Shown: positions 17,167-27,386 of the stretch, one piece after another
How the letters are laid out: each line of letters opens with the position of its first letter
Position numbering within the stretch: the first letter of the stretch is position 1
Program-made: the position numbers and the translations under genes
Assembly (NCBI GenBank): GCA_965198565.1
Contig: OZ240665.1
Location: 682,001-746,000 of the forward strand
Length of the DNA stretch: 64,000 nucleotides
Source: LMUY01 sp965198565
GTDB taxonomy: Bacteria; Pseudomonadota; Alphaproteobacteria; Acetobacterales; Acetobacteraceae
Direction of reading: 5' to 3'
The notes under the pieces: generated by a model
What the model was told of the DNA's origin: nothing
What the model saw: the letters and a program-made list of their open reading frames with translations, nothing else
Databases searched by the model: none

Positions 17167-17637
17167 ATGCCGCTACCCGATCTATTGACCTTGATTGCAG
17201 AAGATGCCTCGTTCACGGAAGACGCCCAGCAGTTGGTCTGGAACTACTGCACTATGAGCACCGCCCTGCTCCACGCAACAATATTCTTTCCAGAGTTTAT
17301 CGAAGTTGAAGGAAGCATTCTGCTCAAAATGGGCGATACCGAAAAAGCAGCGATCTTTAAGAAAGCCAAGGCGGAGGGTGATTGGCCACTCGCAAAATTG
17401 GAGGACTCTTTCAATTGGATCGAGCCGGTTAACCTCTTCAGCGACACAGCCGGTTCAGAGACGATGGAGATCAAACTTGCGCACATCATCGCCGATGCAT
17501 GGCGTGCCCGGCTCGGCCAGATCTATCCCGCGCGGACCTTCACCGTCTACGTCATCGATCCAGACATCACCGGCTATTGTTGGGGCGTCGGTTTCTACGA
17601 AGTCCGCCCAGAGCCAGCGCCAACATCAGCGTCGTAG
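17167..17637 (+). CDS. Putative immunity protein, chimeric copy C
   Basis: A 156-residue protein of the same family as copies A and B. Up to FNWIEP (about residue 88) it follows copy A, including GDTEKAAIF and GDWPLAKLEDSFNW. After that point it follows copy B (VNLFSDTAGSETM, ADAWRARLGQ, YCWGVGFYEVRPEPAPTSAS). It therefore looks like the product of recombination between A-type and B-type genes that removed the DNA between them. The frame is intact even though the toxin-like gene in front is broken. The hrcA leader follows directly. Confidence 0.6.
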   Translation: MPLPDLLTLIAEDASFTEDAQQLVWNYCTMSTALLHATIFFPEFIEVEGSILLKMGDTEKAAIFKKAKAEGDWPLAKLEDSFNWIEPVNLFSDTAGSETMEIKLAHIIADAWRARLGQIYPARTFTVYVIDPDITGYCWGVGFYEVRPEPAPTSAS

Positions 17638-17769
17638 CCTAGCCGGCCAGGCCACTCTGGGTAACGCCGCCCCTCCGAGCCGCGGGGACTGGCCCTCAAG
17701 GGAGGCGCTGAGCCAGCCTGGAGCCACGTGCAACCGCCGCTATGCGGGCCGGCCAGCAAATTTGCCCCT

Positions 17770-17804
17770 TTGACCCGGCGCAATCCTGCGTCCTGGCGTA
17801 TACT
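17770..17804 (+). promoter_or_regulatory. Candidate hrcA promoter elements
   Basis: A TTGACC (17770-17775) and a TATACT (17799-17804) lie in front of hrcA. The 23-base spacer is too long for a standard sigma-70 promoter, so only the -10 may be used. If it is, transcription would start at or next to the ATG at 17811, giving a leaderless mRNA. No CIRCE inverted repeat is visible here or before dnaK. Confidence 0.3.
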
Positions 17805-17810
17805 TGCCTG

Positions 17811-18875
17811 ATGGACACGCCCCGGTTTCCGCCGCGCCCGCAAACGCCCGCCGCGCTCGACCCCCGCAGCGCCGCCGTGTTGCGCGAAATCGTCGAACAA
17901 TACGTCGAGACCGGCGAGCCGGTCGGCAGCCGCACCCTCTCCCGCCGCCTGGCCATCCCGCTCTCCCCCGCCACCATCCGCAACGTGATGGCGGACCTCA
18001 CCGAGGCGGGGCTGCTGTTCTCGCCGCACACCTCGGCTGGCCGGCTGCCCACGGAGCGCGGCCTGCGCCTGTTCGTGGACGGGCTGCTGCAGTTCGGCGA
18101 CGTGTCGGACGAGGAGCGGGACCAGATCGGCCAGGCGCTGGAGGCGCGCGGGCGCTCGCTGCAGGACACGCTGACCGACGTTTCCTCGATGCTCTCCGGC
18201 CTGTCCGCCGCCGCCGGGCTGGTGCTGGCGCCGAAGAGCGAGGGCGCGGTGAAACATATCGACTTCGTCTCGCTCGGCTCCGGCCGCGCCCTGGTGATCC
18301 TGGTGGGCGCCGACGGCCAGGTGGAAAACCGGGTGATCGAGATCCCGCCGGGCCTGCCGCCGTCCTCGCTGATCCAGGCCGCGAATTACCTCAACAGCCG
18401 CCTCTCCGGCCGCTCGCTGGCCGAGTTGCGCAGCATCGTGGGCACGGAAATGGCCGCCGACCGCAGCCAGTTGGACCAGCTCTCCGCCCAGGTGGTGGCA
18501 GCCGGCCTGGCCACCTGGGCGGGCGGGCGGGGCGGCAACCTCATCATCCGCGGCCAGGGCCGGCTGCTCTCGGACGTGACCCAGATCGAGCGGATCAGCG
18601 CCATCCAGGTGCTGTTCGACCGGCTGGAGACGCAGGAGACCATGCTGCGCCTGCTCGAGCTGGCGGAGCAGTCCGACGGCGTGCGCATCTATATCGGTGC
18701 CGAGAGCGGGCTGTTCGGCGCCGCCGGGGTCTCGATGGTGGTGGCGCCGGCCCGCGGCGAGGCGGACCGCATCGTCGGCGCCATCGGCGTGATCGGGCCG
18801 ACCCGGATCAATTACGGCCGCATCATCCCCGTGGTGGACTACACCGCGCGCGTGATCGGGCGGCTGCTGGGGTAG
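17811..18875 (+). CDS. hrcA: Heat-inducible transcription repressor HrcA
   Basis: The 354-residue repressor opens with the winged-helix domain (LREIVEQYVETGEPVGSRTL, LSPATIRNVMADLTEAGLL, HTSAGRLPTERGLR), followed by the HrcA GAF-like domain and the C-terminal IGVIGPTRINYGRIIP. HrcA normally binds CIRCE operators in front of groESL or dnaK and depends on GroEL for activity. No CIRCE was seen in this window, so its target is probably elsewhere, such as groESL. It is followed by grpE after 42 bases. Its leader and first codons are duplicated at 15581-15779. Confidence 0.95.
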   Translation: MDTPRFPPRPQTPAALDPRSAAVLREIVEQYVETGEPVGSRTLSRRLAIPLSPATIRNVMADLTEAGLLFSPHTSAGRLPTERGLRLFVDGLLQFGDVSDEERDQIGQALEARGRSLQDTLTDVSSMLSGLSAAAGLVLAPKSEGAVKHIDFVSLGSGRALVILVGADGQVENRVIEIPPGLPPSSLIQAANYLNSRLSGRSLAELRSIVGTEMAADRSQLDQLSAQVVAAGLATWAGGRGGNLIIRGQGRLLSDVTQIERISAIQVLFDRLETQETMLRLLELAEQSDGVRIYIGAESGLFGAAGVSMVVAPARGEADRIVGAIGVIGPTRINYGRIIPVVDYTARVIGRLLG

Positions 18876-18917
18876 GCGCACTTGTTCCCGTTCCAGCGTC
18901 GTCCTACTTCTGCGCCC

Positions 18918-19508
18918 ATGAATAGCGACAGCCCCCCTTCGGAGGTCTCGCCCGACATGGCCGAGCCGACTCCCAACCCGACCGACGCACCTGACCAGCT
19001 CATGGCCGCCGCGACCGCGCGCATCGCGGCGCTCGAGGCGGAGGCGCAGGAGATGCGCGACAAGTGGCTGCGGTCGGAGGCCGAGATGGCCAATGTCCGC
19101 GCCCGCGCCAAGCGGGACGCCGACGACGCGCGCCAATATGCCATCCAGAAGTTCGCCCGCGACGTGGTGGAGGCGGCGGACAACCTGCGCCGCGGCCTGG
19201 ACCAACTGCCTCCCGCGCAACCCGGCGAGCCCGAGATCGTGGGCAAGCTGCGGGACGGGTTCGAGGGGGTGGAGCGTTCGTTCCTGAGCCTGCTGGAGCG
19301 CAACGGCATCGCCAAGGTGGACGCCACCGGCAAGCCGTTCGACGCCAACCTGCACCAGGCGATGGCCGAGCAGCCCTCCACCGAGTACCCGCCGGGGACG
19401 GTGATCCAGGCTTGGACTGCGGGTTGGACGCTGAACGGGCGGTTGCTGCGCCCGGCGATGGTGGTGGTGGCGAAGGGAGCCGACCCGGGGCCAGCGTCCG
19501 CCGGCTAG
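18918..19508 (+). CDS. grpE: Nucleotide exchange factor GrpE
   Basis: A 196-residue cochaperone that releases ADP from DnaK. The long N-terminal coiled coil (AARIAALEAEAQEMRDKWLR, ANVRARAKRDADDAR) is followed by the beta-wing domain with VEAADNLRR, DGFEGVERSFLSLLERNGI and the ending GWTLNGRLLRPAMVVVAKG, all typical of GrpE. The ATG at 18918 gives a normal acidic leader. It lies between hrcA and dnaK in the usual heat-shock order. Confidence 0.95.
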   Translation: MNSDSPPSEVSPDMAEPTPNPTDAPDQLMAAATARIAALEAEAQEMRDKWLRSEAEMANVRARAKRDADDARQYAIQKFARDVVEAADNLRRGLDQLPPAQPGEPEIVGKLRDGFEGVERSFLSLLERNGIAKVDATGKPFDANLHQAMAEQPSTEYPPGTVIQAWTAGWTLNGRLLRPAMVVVAKGADPGPASAG

Positions 19509-19528
19509 ACCAAGCCAGAAGAGTGCCA

Positions 19529-19633
19529 TCTCCCTTTGGGAGAGGGTTAGGGTGAGGGGGGGCTGCCGACGCTCCGACCTCATGCATGTGCGCATTGGCC
19601 CCTCACCCAACCCTCTCCCAGAGGGAGAGGGCT
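19529..19633. repeat. Family A intergenic repeat, copy 3
   Basis: The left hairpin tccctttgggaga is followed by gggttagggtgaggg, about 45 bases of spacer, then cccctcacccaaccctctcccagagggagaggg. It lies between grpE and dnaK and may terminate or attenuate read-through from hrcA-grpE. Confidence 0.8.
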
Positions 19634-19691
19634 TTCAGGAAGAGAGACGGGCGGGCGGCACCGGAACGAACCGCGAAAAACCCGACAACCC

Positions 19692-19720
19692 CTTGCCCTC
19701 CTACCCCACGCTCAATACAT
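19692..19720 (+). promoter_or_regulatory. Candidate RpoH (sigma-32) promoter of dnaK
   Basis: CTTGCC (19692-19697), 15 bases, then CAATACAT (19713-19720) resembles the CTTG-N13-17-C..AT..T pattern of heat-shock promoters. It lies about 75 bases before the dnaK ATG. The match is partial and the -10 is weak. Confidence 0.35.
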
Positions 19721-19793
19721 CCGCCACTGACATTATCCCTAGGGTCTGCCGCGGTGCTTCGGGCCACGCCAGACCGCTGAAACGGAGATCACC

Positions 19794-21707
<1,914 letters not shown>

Positions 21708-21809
21708 CGAGAGCCGGGGGGATCATGGTCACAGAACTGTGGTTCCCCCCGAACTCTGTGTGATAAGGGATTTCGGAGGGGCTGTTGCCCCGTGATGGCG
21801 GGTTAACAC

Positions 21810-22946
21810 GTGGCCAAGCAAGATTATTACGCGCTCTTGGAGGTGACCCGCGAGGCCACCGCTGACGACATGAAGCGGTCCTATCGCAAGCTGGCGATGA
21901 AGTTCCATCCGGATCGCAATCCGGGCGACAAGGCGGCCGAGGCCAAGTTCAAGGAAATCAGCGAGGCCTACGAGGTGCTGCGCGACGACACCAAGCGCGC
22001 GGCGTACGATCGCTTCGGCCATGCCGCCTTCGAGCAGGGCGGCGGGAATTCGGCCGGCGGCTTCGGCTTCCAGGAAGGCGGGCTCGGCGACATCTTCGAC
22101 CAGATGTTCGGCGAGTTCATGGGCGGCCGTCGCAACGCCGGCCAACGCAGCCGCGCCGGCGCCGACCTGCGGGCGCAAGTCGAGATCGACCTTGCGGACG
22201 CATTCACCGGCACCAAGGTGGACCTGCGCGTCCCCACCCGCGTCCAGTGCGACGCCTGCAGCGGCACCGGCTCGGCGAACAGGCAGGCGGAGCGCGACAC
22301 CTGCAGCACCTGCAACGGCGCGGGCAAGGTGCGGGCGCAGCAAGGCTTCTTCCTGGTGGAGCGGAGCTGCCCTACCTGCGGCGGCACCGGCCGCATCCTG
22401 CGCAACCCCTGCCGCGTGTGCAGCGGCGCCGGCACCGTGCCGCGCGAGCGCACCCTGGCCATCACCATCCCGCCCGGCGTGGAGGACGGCGTGCGCATCC
22501 GCCTGGCCGCGGAGGGCGAGGCAGGCGCCGCGGGTGCGCCCCCGGGCGACCTCTACGTGCATGTCGCCATCCGCCCGCACGACATATTCCAGCGCGACGG
22601 CGCCAACATATACTGCCGCGTGCCGTTGCGCATGACGCAGGCGGCGCTTGGCGGAGACGTCGAGGTTCCGGTGATCGACGGCAGCCGCACCAAGGTGAAG
22701 ATCCCGCCGGGCACCCAGACTGGCGACCAATTCCCCATCCGCGGCAAGGGGTTCTCCGTGCTGCGCAGCGCCGCCCGCGGCAACATGTATGTCCAGGTGG
22801 CGGTGGAGACGCCGCAGCAATTGACCCGGCGGCAGCGCGAGTTGCTCGAGGAGTTCGAGGCCGAGTCCGAGCGCCATAAGGACGGCAGCCCCGAGAGCGA
22901 CGGCTTCTTCGCCAAGGTTGCTGCGTTTTTCGAGGGGCGGACCTAG
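21810..22946 (+). CDS. dnaJ: Chaperone protein DnaJ (Hsp40)
   Basis: A 378-residue type I J-protein. The J domain carries FHPDRNPGD with the HPD tripeptide that triggers DnaK ATPase. A Gly/Phe-rich linker (GGFGFQEGGLGDIFDQMFG) follows, then four zinc-binding CxxCxGxG repeats (CDACSGTG, CSTCNGAG, CPTCGGTG, CRVCSGAG), then the two C-terminal beta domains. It starts at a GTG (21810). The 100-base gap after dnaK holds a G/C-rich imperfect hairpin (ggggg..cacag / ctgtg..ccccc, 21717-21752) that may tune expression between the two genes. Confidence 0.97.
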   Translation: MAKQDYYALLEVTREATADDMKRSYRKLAMKFHPDRNPGDKAAEAKFKEISEAYEVLRDDTKRAAYDRFGHAAFEQGGGNSAGGFGFQEGGLGDIFDQMFGEFMGGRRNAGQRSRAGADLRAQVEIDLADAFTGTKVDLRVPTRVQCDACSGTGSANRQAERDTCSTCNGAGKVRAQQGFFLVERSCPTCGGTGRILRNPCRVCSGAGTVPRERTLAITIPPGVEDGVRIRLAAEGEAGAAGAPPGDLYVHVAIRPHDIFQRDGANIYCRVPLRMTQAALGGDVEVPVIDGSRTKVKIPPGTQTGDQFPIRGKGFSVLRSAARGNMYVQVAVETPQQLTRRQRELLEEFEAESERHKDGSPESDGFFAKVAAFFEGRT

Positions 22947-22951
22947 CGGCG

Positions 22952-23692
22952 GTGGTTTTGCGGGTTGCCATCGCCGGGATTACCGGGCGGATGGGCCGGC
23001 TGCTAGAGCAGGAAGTCGCCGCCGCCGGGCTGGTTCTGGTGGGGGGAAGCTCGCGCTCCGGCGATGCCTTGGCGTCGGTGGCCGAAGCGGCCGACGTCGT
23101 GATCGACTTCACCAACGCGAGCACGGTGGCCGCCCATGCGGAGGTGCTCCTGCAGCGCCGGGTTGCTTGGGTGCTTGGCACGTCTGGGTTGAGCGCGGCG
23201 GACGAAGCCTGTGTGCAAGCCGCCGCCGAGGTGATCCCGGTGGTGTATGCCGCGAATTTTGCCCCGGGCGTCACCCTCGTTCTGGCGCTGGCCGAACGAA
23301 TGGCCGCAGCGCTGCCGGCGGAGCGCTACGATGCCGAGATCGTCGAGATGCATCACCGCCAGAAGGTGGACGCGCCCTCCGGCACCGCGGTCGCTCTGGG
23401 CCGGGCGGTGGCGAAAGGGCGCGGCGTGGCGTTGGAGGCGGTGTCCGAGAGCGGGCGCTCCGGCCATACCGGCCCGCGCAAGCCGGGCGCGATCGGGTTT
23501 GCCTCGCTCCGCGGCGGCCAGGTGGTTGGGGAGCATACGCTGCTGTTCGCGGCGGGGGACGAGCACATCGCCCTGACGCACCGGGCGTTCGACCGGCGGG
23601 CGTTTGCCGTGGGCGCGGTGCAAGCGGCGGGGTGGTTGGCGGGGCGACCGGCAGGCCTGTATGATATGGCCGATGTGCTGGGCATCCGCTGA
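22952..23692 (+). CDS. dapB: 4-hydroxy-tetrahydrodipicolinate reductase
   Basis: A 246-residue enzyme of lysine and diaminopimelate synthesis. The NAD(P)-binding loop VAIAGITGRMGRLL is at the N-terminus. The catalytic and substrate-binding segment EMHHRQKVDAPSGTA (His pair, Lys, and the DAPSGTA loop) is in the middle, followed by GRSGHTGPRKPGAIGF and a C-terminal AVQAAGWLAGRPAGLYDM. It begins at GTG 22952, six bases after dnaJ, and is probably read from the same transcript, a neighbour relation often seen in alphaproteobacteria. Confidence 0.95.
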   Translation: MVLRVAIAGITGRMGRLLEQEVAAAGLVLVGGSSRSGDALASVAEAADVVIDFTNASTVAAHAEVLLQRRVAWVLGTSGLSAADEACVQAAAEVIPVVYAANFAPGVTLVLALAERMAAALPAERYDAEIVEMHHRQKVDAPSGTAVALGRAVAKGRGVALEAVSESGRSGHTGPRKPGAIGFASLRGGQVVGEHTLLFAAGDEHIALTHRAFDRRAFAVGAVQAAGWLAGRPAGLYDMADVLGIR

Positions 23693-23752
23693 CCGGGCTG
23701 CTCCCGCCAGGACGCAGCCTGCAACGAGACCACGATCGAGAGACGACAGACG

Positions 23753-24538
23753 GTGACGAAAACGCTGCTCATCGGGTTCGCCGTCGCTGCCGCGATCATT
23801 GTGACCACGCATGGCGCAGAAGCGCAGCCGTCCGCTCCGGCGCTTGTTCCCGAGCAAAGGTTGCTCGATGCACCCGACAATACTGCCTCCCACAAGTATC
23901 CGGAAAAGGGAGACGCCTTCTCGACGACGACCTGCGTCTATTATCCAACGTTCACCGTCAAATACATCGAGAACGGCGACGAGGGTGCTGAAGCCATTTC
24001 GGTCACGCCCGCAAACGGCCCGGCGCGGCCCCCGTGCGGCGAACAGGATGACCCAGGCGAGACGCTTCTGCCGGATGCGCGCGGCTCAGTCTTCATCGGG
24101 GCAAAGGGGGAGTTCCTCTACCTCATATCTCCAGAGGGATATGCGTTCTCGATCTACAGTGCCACGACCAGCAAGCGTCTCTACCAGGACGAACGGATGG
24201 GAGATGACGGGGTAAAAGCGCTCTCCGCCACCGCCGACAAGCTCACTCTGCGCTACCTGCGGCGGGTCGCAGCGGCCTGCTCACTGGCGAGCGGCGATGC
24301 GTCTTGCTGGCCTCAAACGATCCGGGCGGCGCACCTGCCGGCCGCAATCGCGTCCCAACCCGCTCCCACGGCCTTGTGTCGCGCCGCCTATGCCGCGTCA
24401 GGCCGCGCGACTGGCCAGCCCGTTGATCCGAAAGATCCGAGCGAGATCGGCTATGAGGCCACTGTCGAAATAGGCCAGAACGGAAGGTCAACCGTGCTGC
24501 AACGGGGGCCAATCAGCTACTGCGGTCCACAGGAGTAA
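23753..24538 (+). CDS. Secreted protein of unknown function
   Basis: A 261-residue protein with a clear signal peptide (TLLIGFAVAAAIIVTTHG, cleavage likely after AEA). The mature part has six cysteines (in TTTCVYYP, PPCGEQ, AACSLASG, DASCWP, LCRAAY and SYCGPQE), which could form disulfides in the periplasm, and no domain I recognise. It starts at a GTG. It sits alone between dapB and the toxin/antitoxin pair; no operon partner suggests its job. Confidence 0.6.
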   Translation: MTKTLLIGFAVAAAIIVTTHGAEAQPSAPALVPEQRLLDAPDNTASHKYPEKGDAFSTTTCVYYPTFTVKYIENGDEGAEAISVTPANGPARPPCGEQDDPGETLLPDARGSVFIGAKGEFLYLISPEGYAFSIYSATTSKRLYQDERMGDDGVKALSATADKLTLRYLRRVAAACSLASGDASCWPQTIRAAHLPAAIASQPAPTALCRAAYAASGRATGQPVDPKDPSEIGYEATVEIGQNGRSTVLQRGPISYCGPQE

Positions 24539-24612
24539 GGCTTCTACGCGAAGTTTGGCTGCCCGAGTCGCGACAACTTGGGAAATGGCTTTGTCGGCCC
24601 TATCGTTTGTCC

Positions 24613-24825
24613 ATGAACCCCGATCGCAACACCCGTAGCGACGCAGACGCTCCGCCCACCCGCACGGCGGCGGATGTGCTCGCCTCCCTCGCCCGGTCGG
24701 ATGCGGACATTGCCGCCGGCCGGGTCGTGGAAATCGACATAGACGCCCTTTGCGACGAGTTGGAGGCGGAGGCGGACGCAATGGAGGCGGCGCAGCGGCG
24801 GCCAGGCGCACCATCCGCCGAGTAG
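24613..24825 (+). CDS. Putative antitoxin of a ParE/RelE-type pair
   Basis: A 70-residue acidic protein (ATG 24613) with TRTAADVLASLARSDADIAAG and ALCDELEAEADAMEAA. It reads as a short helical DNA-binding-type N-terminus plus an acidic tail that would wrap a basic toxin. Its end overlaps the following toxin-like frame. Position, size and charge are the evidence; I cannot assign an exact antitoxin family. Confidence 0.6.
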   Translation: MNPDRNTRSDADAPPTRTAADVLASLARSDADIAAGRVVEIDIDALCDELEAEADAMEAAQRRPGAPSAE

Positions 24826-25109
24826 TCTTCTCCCCGGAAGCGCGAGCGGACATCGCCGCGCTTCGCCAGCACTACCGCACCAAGCAGCGCCCGGAAGCCA
24901 TTCGCAACCTGGCGGCAGCCTTGCGTGCGCTTCCTGGCCAACTCGCCAGCGGCCGCGCTTTGCCGGCACCACGCCCCTACCCCGAATTGGCCCGGCCGGG
25001 CACACTTTGGGTGAAATCCGGTCGCTACTGGTTTGCCTTCCGCCCTACCTCTCCCGCGACCATCACTGCCGTGTTGTGGGACCAGGCGGACATCCCAGGC
25101 CGGCTCTAA
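24750..25109 (+). CDS. ParE/RelE-fold toxin
   Basis: The recognisable protein runs RRVVFSPEARADIAALRQHY, then IRNLAAALRALPGQLASGRA, LWVKSGRYWFAFRP and ITAVLWDQADIPGRL, a standard ParE/RelE order of beta strand, helical pair and beta sheet of about 90 residues. Such toxins block gyrase (ParE) or cut mRNA on ribosomes (RelE). The only usual start codon in frame is the TTG at 24750, which adds about 23 Gly/Arg/Ala-rich residues and a 76-base overlap with the antitoxin. The natural start may instead be a rare codon nearer the antitoxin stop, so the 5' end is uncertain. Confidence 0.65.
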   Translation: MRRVGGGGGRNGGGAAAARRTIRRVVFSPEARADIAALRQHYRTKQRPEAIRNLAAALRALPGQLASGRALPAPRPYPELARPGTLWVKSGRYWFAFRPTSPATITAVLWDQADIPGRL

Positions 25110-25144
25110 TACCACCGTCACTTGGTTCTGACTCGTACCAAGCT

Positions 25145-25241
25145 GTCATTGCGAGAAGCCTTTGCGACGAAGCAATCCAGAGCCACAGGGGAAATGCCGC
25201 GTGCGTGGCCCTCGATCGCCACGCCTTCGGCTCGCGATGAC
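25145..25241. repeat. Family B intergenic repeat, copy 1
   Basis: Begins gtcattgcgagaagcctttgc, with gaagcaatccag in the left arm, and ends gatcgccacgccttcggctcgcgatgac. Both ends are partly inverted versions of each other. The same arms occur at 43443-43541 and around the GIY-YIG gene at 45522-45948. It lies 36 bases after the toxin gene. Confidence 0.8.
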
Positions 25242-25285
25242 GGGTGCAGGTTCATTGCCGTTGGTATAACACGCCGCTCCGCGTC

Positions 25286-26548
25286 TTATGCGTTGCTGCG
25301 TACCCCGCCAGCGAGCGCGGGAGCCACCGCGGCCGGCTCCGCGTCTGAGGTTTGGTCCCGCACCGGGATCATGCAGAGGGCGCCCAGCAGCGGCCCGGCC
25401 GCAAGAACCGCGAAGGCGACCTCGAACGACTGGGTGGCCTGGAACGCGAAACCGATGACCAGCGGGACGAGCGACGTTCCAATCGAGCCGAACGCCGCCG
25501 AAAAGCCGGCGCCGGAGCCCGCGGCCCGGCCGCCTGCCTCTGCTGCCATCGCGTTCTGCAGCGGGCTGTACATGAACGCCGTGAGCCCCAGCAACGGCGC
25601 CGCAATCCAGAGCTGCGTGCGCGTCGACAGCTCGCCGGTCAGCAGCAGGAGGCCGGCAAAGGCGAACAAGTCGAGCATCACCAGTATCTTGCGCTTGCCA
25701 CCGAGCCAATCCGACAGGAAGCCGATCGCTGGCTTGCCCACCACGGCCACGATCCCAAAGGTGCCGACGATCGCGCCGGCCTCGATCGTGCTGAAGTGCA
25801 AGCCACGGGTCATCAGCGCCGTGGCCCAGATCGCGAACCCCCACGTGCCCCAGACACCGCCGAAACCCGCAAGCGCGATGAGGATGAACTGCCGGTCGGT
25901 GATCAGCCGGCGCAGATCCGAACCGGCGATCGGGGTGTTCGGCGTCCGCCCCGGATTGTCGCGCAGCACCAGGAAGCAAACGACGCCGAACATCGAGGTG
26001 ATGACGCCCGCGGCCTCGTAGATCATGGTCCACGGCATGAACCGAAGCATCTGCGGCACCAGGAAGTTGGTGGCGACGACGCCCAGGGACGTGGAGGTCA
26101 TGAACAGCCCGACGGCGAGGCCACGGTCGCGGCGGCTGAACCAGGCCAGGATCAGCTTGTAGCCAGCGGCGAGATCCGCCCCGGCGGTCAACCCCATCAG
26201 GGCCTGCAACGCCATAGCCCCGGCGATGGACGTCGCGGAGCCGAATAGGAAGGTGAAGACGCCGAGCGGCACGAGCGCCAAGGGGAGCAGCAGCCTGGCA
26301 CCGATCCGGTCCGTCAGGTAGCCGGTTATCACCTGCGAGATCACATAGCCGACGTAGAAGCTGGTCACGAAGGACCCGAGCGCCGCGACCGAGAGGCCGA
26401 AGTCCGGCGCCGCCGACCCACTCACGTTGGTCCAGATCAATCGGTCGACGAACGATACCAGGAAGCCGAACCACACCGTGACCAAGACGACCCAGCGATA
26501 CCAATCGTGGCCGACGGTTTTGCTGTCTAGGACCTTCCCGTCCACCAT
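25286..26548 (-). CDS. Major facilitator superfamily transporter
   Basis: A 420-residue inner-membrane protein with about 12 hydrophobic segments. It starts with a cytoplasmic leader and YRWVVLVTVWFGFLVSFVDR, and has the MFS loop 2-3 motif GYLTDRIGARLLLPLALV and the matching mid-protein loop FLSDWLGGKRKILVM. The N-terminal DR (FVDRLIW) and overall look are like anion:cation symporters and organic-acid/aromatic carriers, but the substrate is not readable from sequence. A single-gene unit; the downstream side carries the family B repeat. Confidence 0.85.
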   Translation of the reverse strand: MVDGKVLDSKTVGHDWYRWVVLVTVWFGFLVSFVDRLIWTNVSGSAAPDFGLSVAALGSFVTSFYVGYVISQVITGYLTDRIGARLLLPLALVPLGVFTFLFGSATSIAGAMALQALMGLTAGADLAAGYKLILAWFSRRDRGLAVGLFMTSTSLGVVATNFLVPQMLRFMPWTMIYEAAGVITSMFGVVCFLVLRDNPGRTPNTPIAGSDLRRLITDRQFILIALAGFGGVWGTWGFAIWATALMTRGLHFSTIEAGAIVGTFGIVAVVGKPAIGFLSDWLGGKRKILVMLDLFAFAGLLLLTGELSTRTQLWIAAPLLGLTAFMYSPLQNAMAAEAGGRAAGSGAGFSAAFGSIGTSLVPLVIGFAFQATQSFEVAFAVLAAGPLLGALCMIPVRDQTSDAEPAAVAPALAGGVRSNA

Positions 26549-26607
26549 TGCCCCCCGAGCATTCTTGTTGGCGTCATAGTAACACGCAGCTCACTGGGCG
26601 TGGTGCC

Positions 26608-27345
26608 CTAAGCCGCCAAGAACCGCACGCCTCGCCCTTCCAGCACGGCGCAGGTCAGCACGCCGCCCATCGCTGCCCCCGTGTCGATGCCCAGGCGCTG
26701 GCCGGCACGATCCGGGCGGGGCGCAGGCGTGTGGCCATGCACCACGCCCGTCTCGGGCGCCTCGGGCAGGATCGGGCCGCGATGGTCCAGGAACCCGCCG
26801 CGGATCCACAGCATGTCCTCAGCCGATTGCGCCGCCAGCGGCCGGCCGGGGCGCAAGCCGGCATGGACGAAGACGTAGCCGTCCACCGGATGACACAGAG
26901 GCAAGCCCTGCAGGAATGCGAGTTCGGCGGGGGAGAGAGCGGCGGGCCAGGTGGCGGCCGGGTCGTCGGGCGAGACACCCCAGCTCGCCAGCGTCGCGAC
27001 CCCGCCATTGCCGAGCCAATGCAGCGCTGCCGTGCCGCCCTCGTGCAGCGCGTCCAGCATCATCTGCTCATGGTTGCCGCGTAGGTTCACCACCGCCATC
27101 CCAGCCAGGGACGTGAGCCCAAGCAGGCGCCGGACGACGGCGGCCGAGTCCAGGCCGCGATCGACGTAATCACCCAGGTGGACCACCAGCCCATGCTCCA
27201 CCGGCGACGTAGCCGCATCCCGCTCGATCTGCCCGTGCAGCGCCACGAGCTGGTCGGCACAGCCATGAACGTCGCCAATGGCATAGACCCGGCGGCCAGG
27301 ACTGAGCCATCCAGGAGCGGGCATCGTTAAACCAGAAATAACCAT
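26608..27345 (-). CDS. PP1-like serine/threonine phosphatase or diadenosine tetraphosphatase (metallophosphoesterase)
   Basis: A 245-residue calcineurin-like phosphoesterase. The metal-site motifs are all visible: AIGDVHGCADQL (D-x-H), HLGDYVDRGLDS (GDxxDRG), LRGNHEQMML (GNHE), FVHAGLRPG and a late VVHGHTP. This set is typical of PrpA/PrpE and ApaH-like enzymes, which remove phosphate from proteins or cut Ap4A. The start could be 27345 or the ATG at 27324; neither has a strong ribosome site. It is divergent from the degenerate-EAL gene at 27387, with about 40 bases between them. Confidence 0.85.
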   Translation of the reverse strand: MVISGLTMPAPGWLSPGRRVYAIGDVHGCADQLVALHGQIERDAATSPVEHGLVVHLGDYVDRGLDSAAVVRRLLGLTSLAGMAVVNLRGNHEQMMLDALHEGGTAALHWLGNGGVATLASWGVSPDDPAATWPAALSPAELAFLQGLPLCHPVDGYVFVHAGLRPGRPLAAQSAEDMLWIRGGFLDHRGPILPEAPETGVVHGHTPAPRPDRAGQRLGIDTGAAMGGVLTCAVLEGRGVRFLAA

Positions 27346-27386
27346 TTCCCCCGATAATGCCGCAATGGAGTGGAGCGAAGGTTAAG

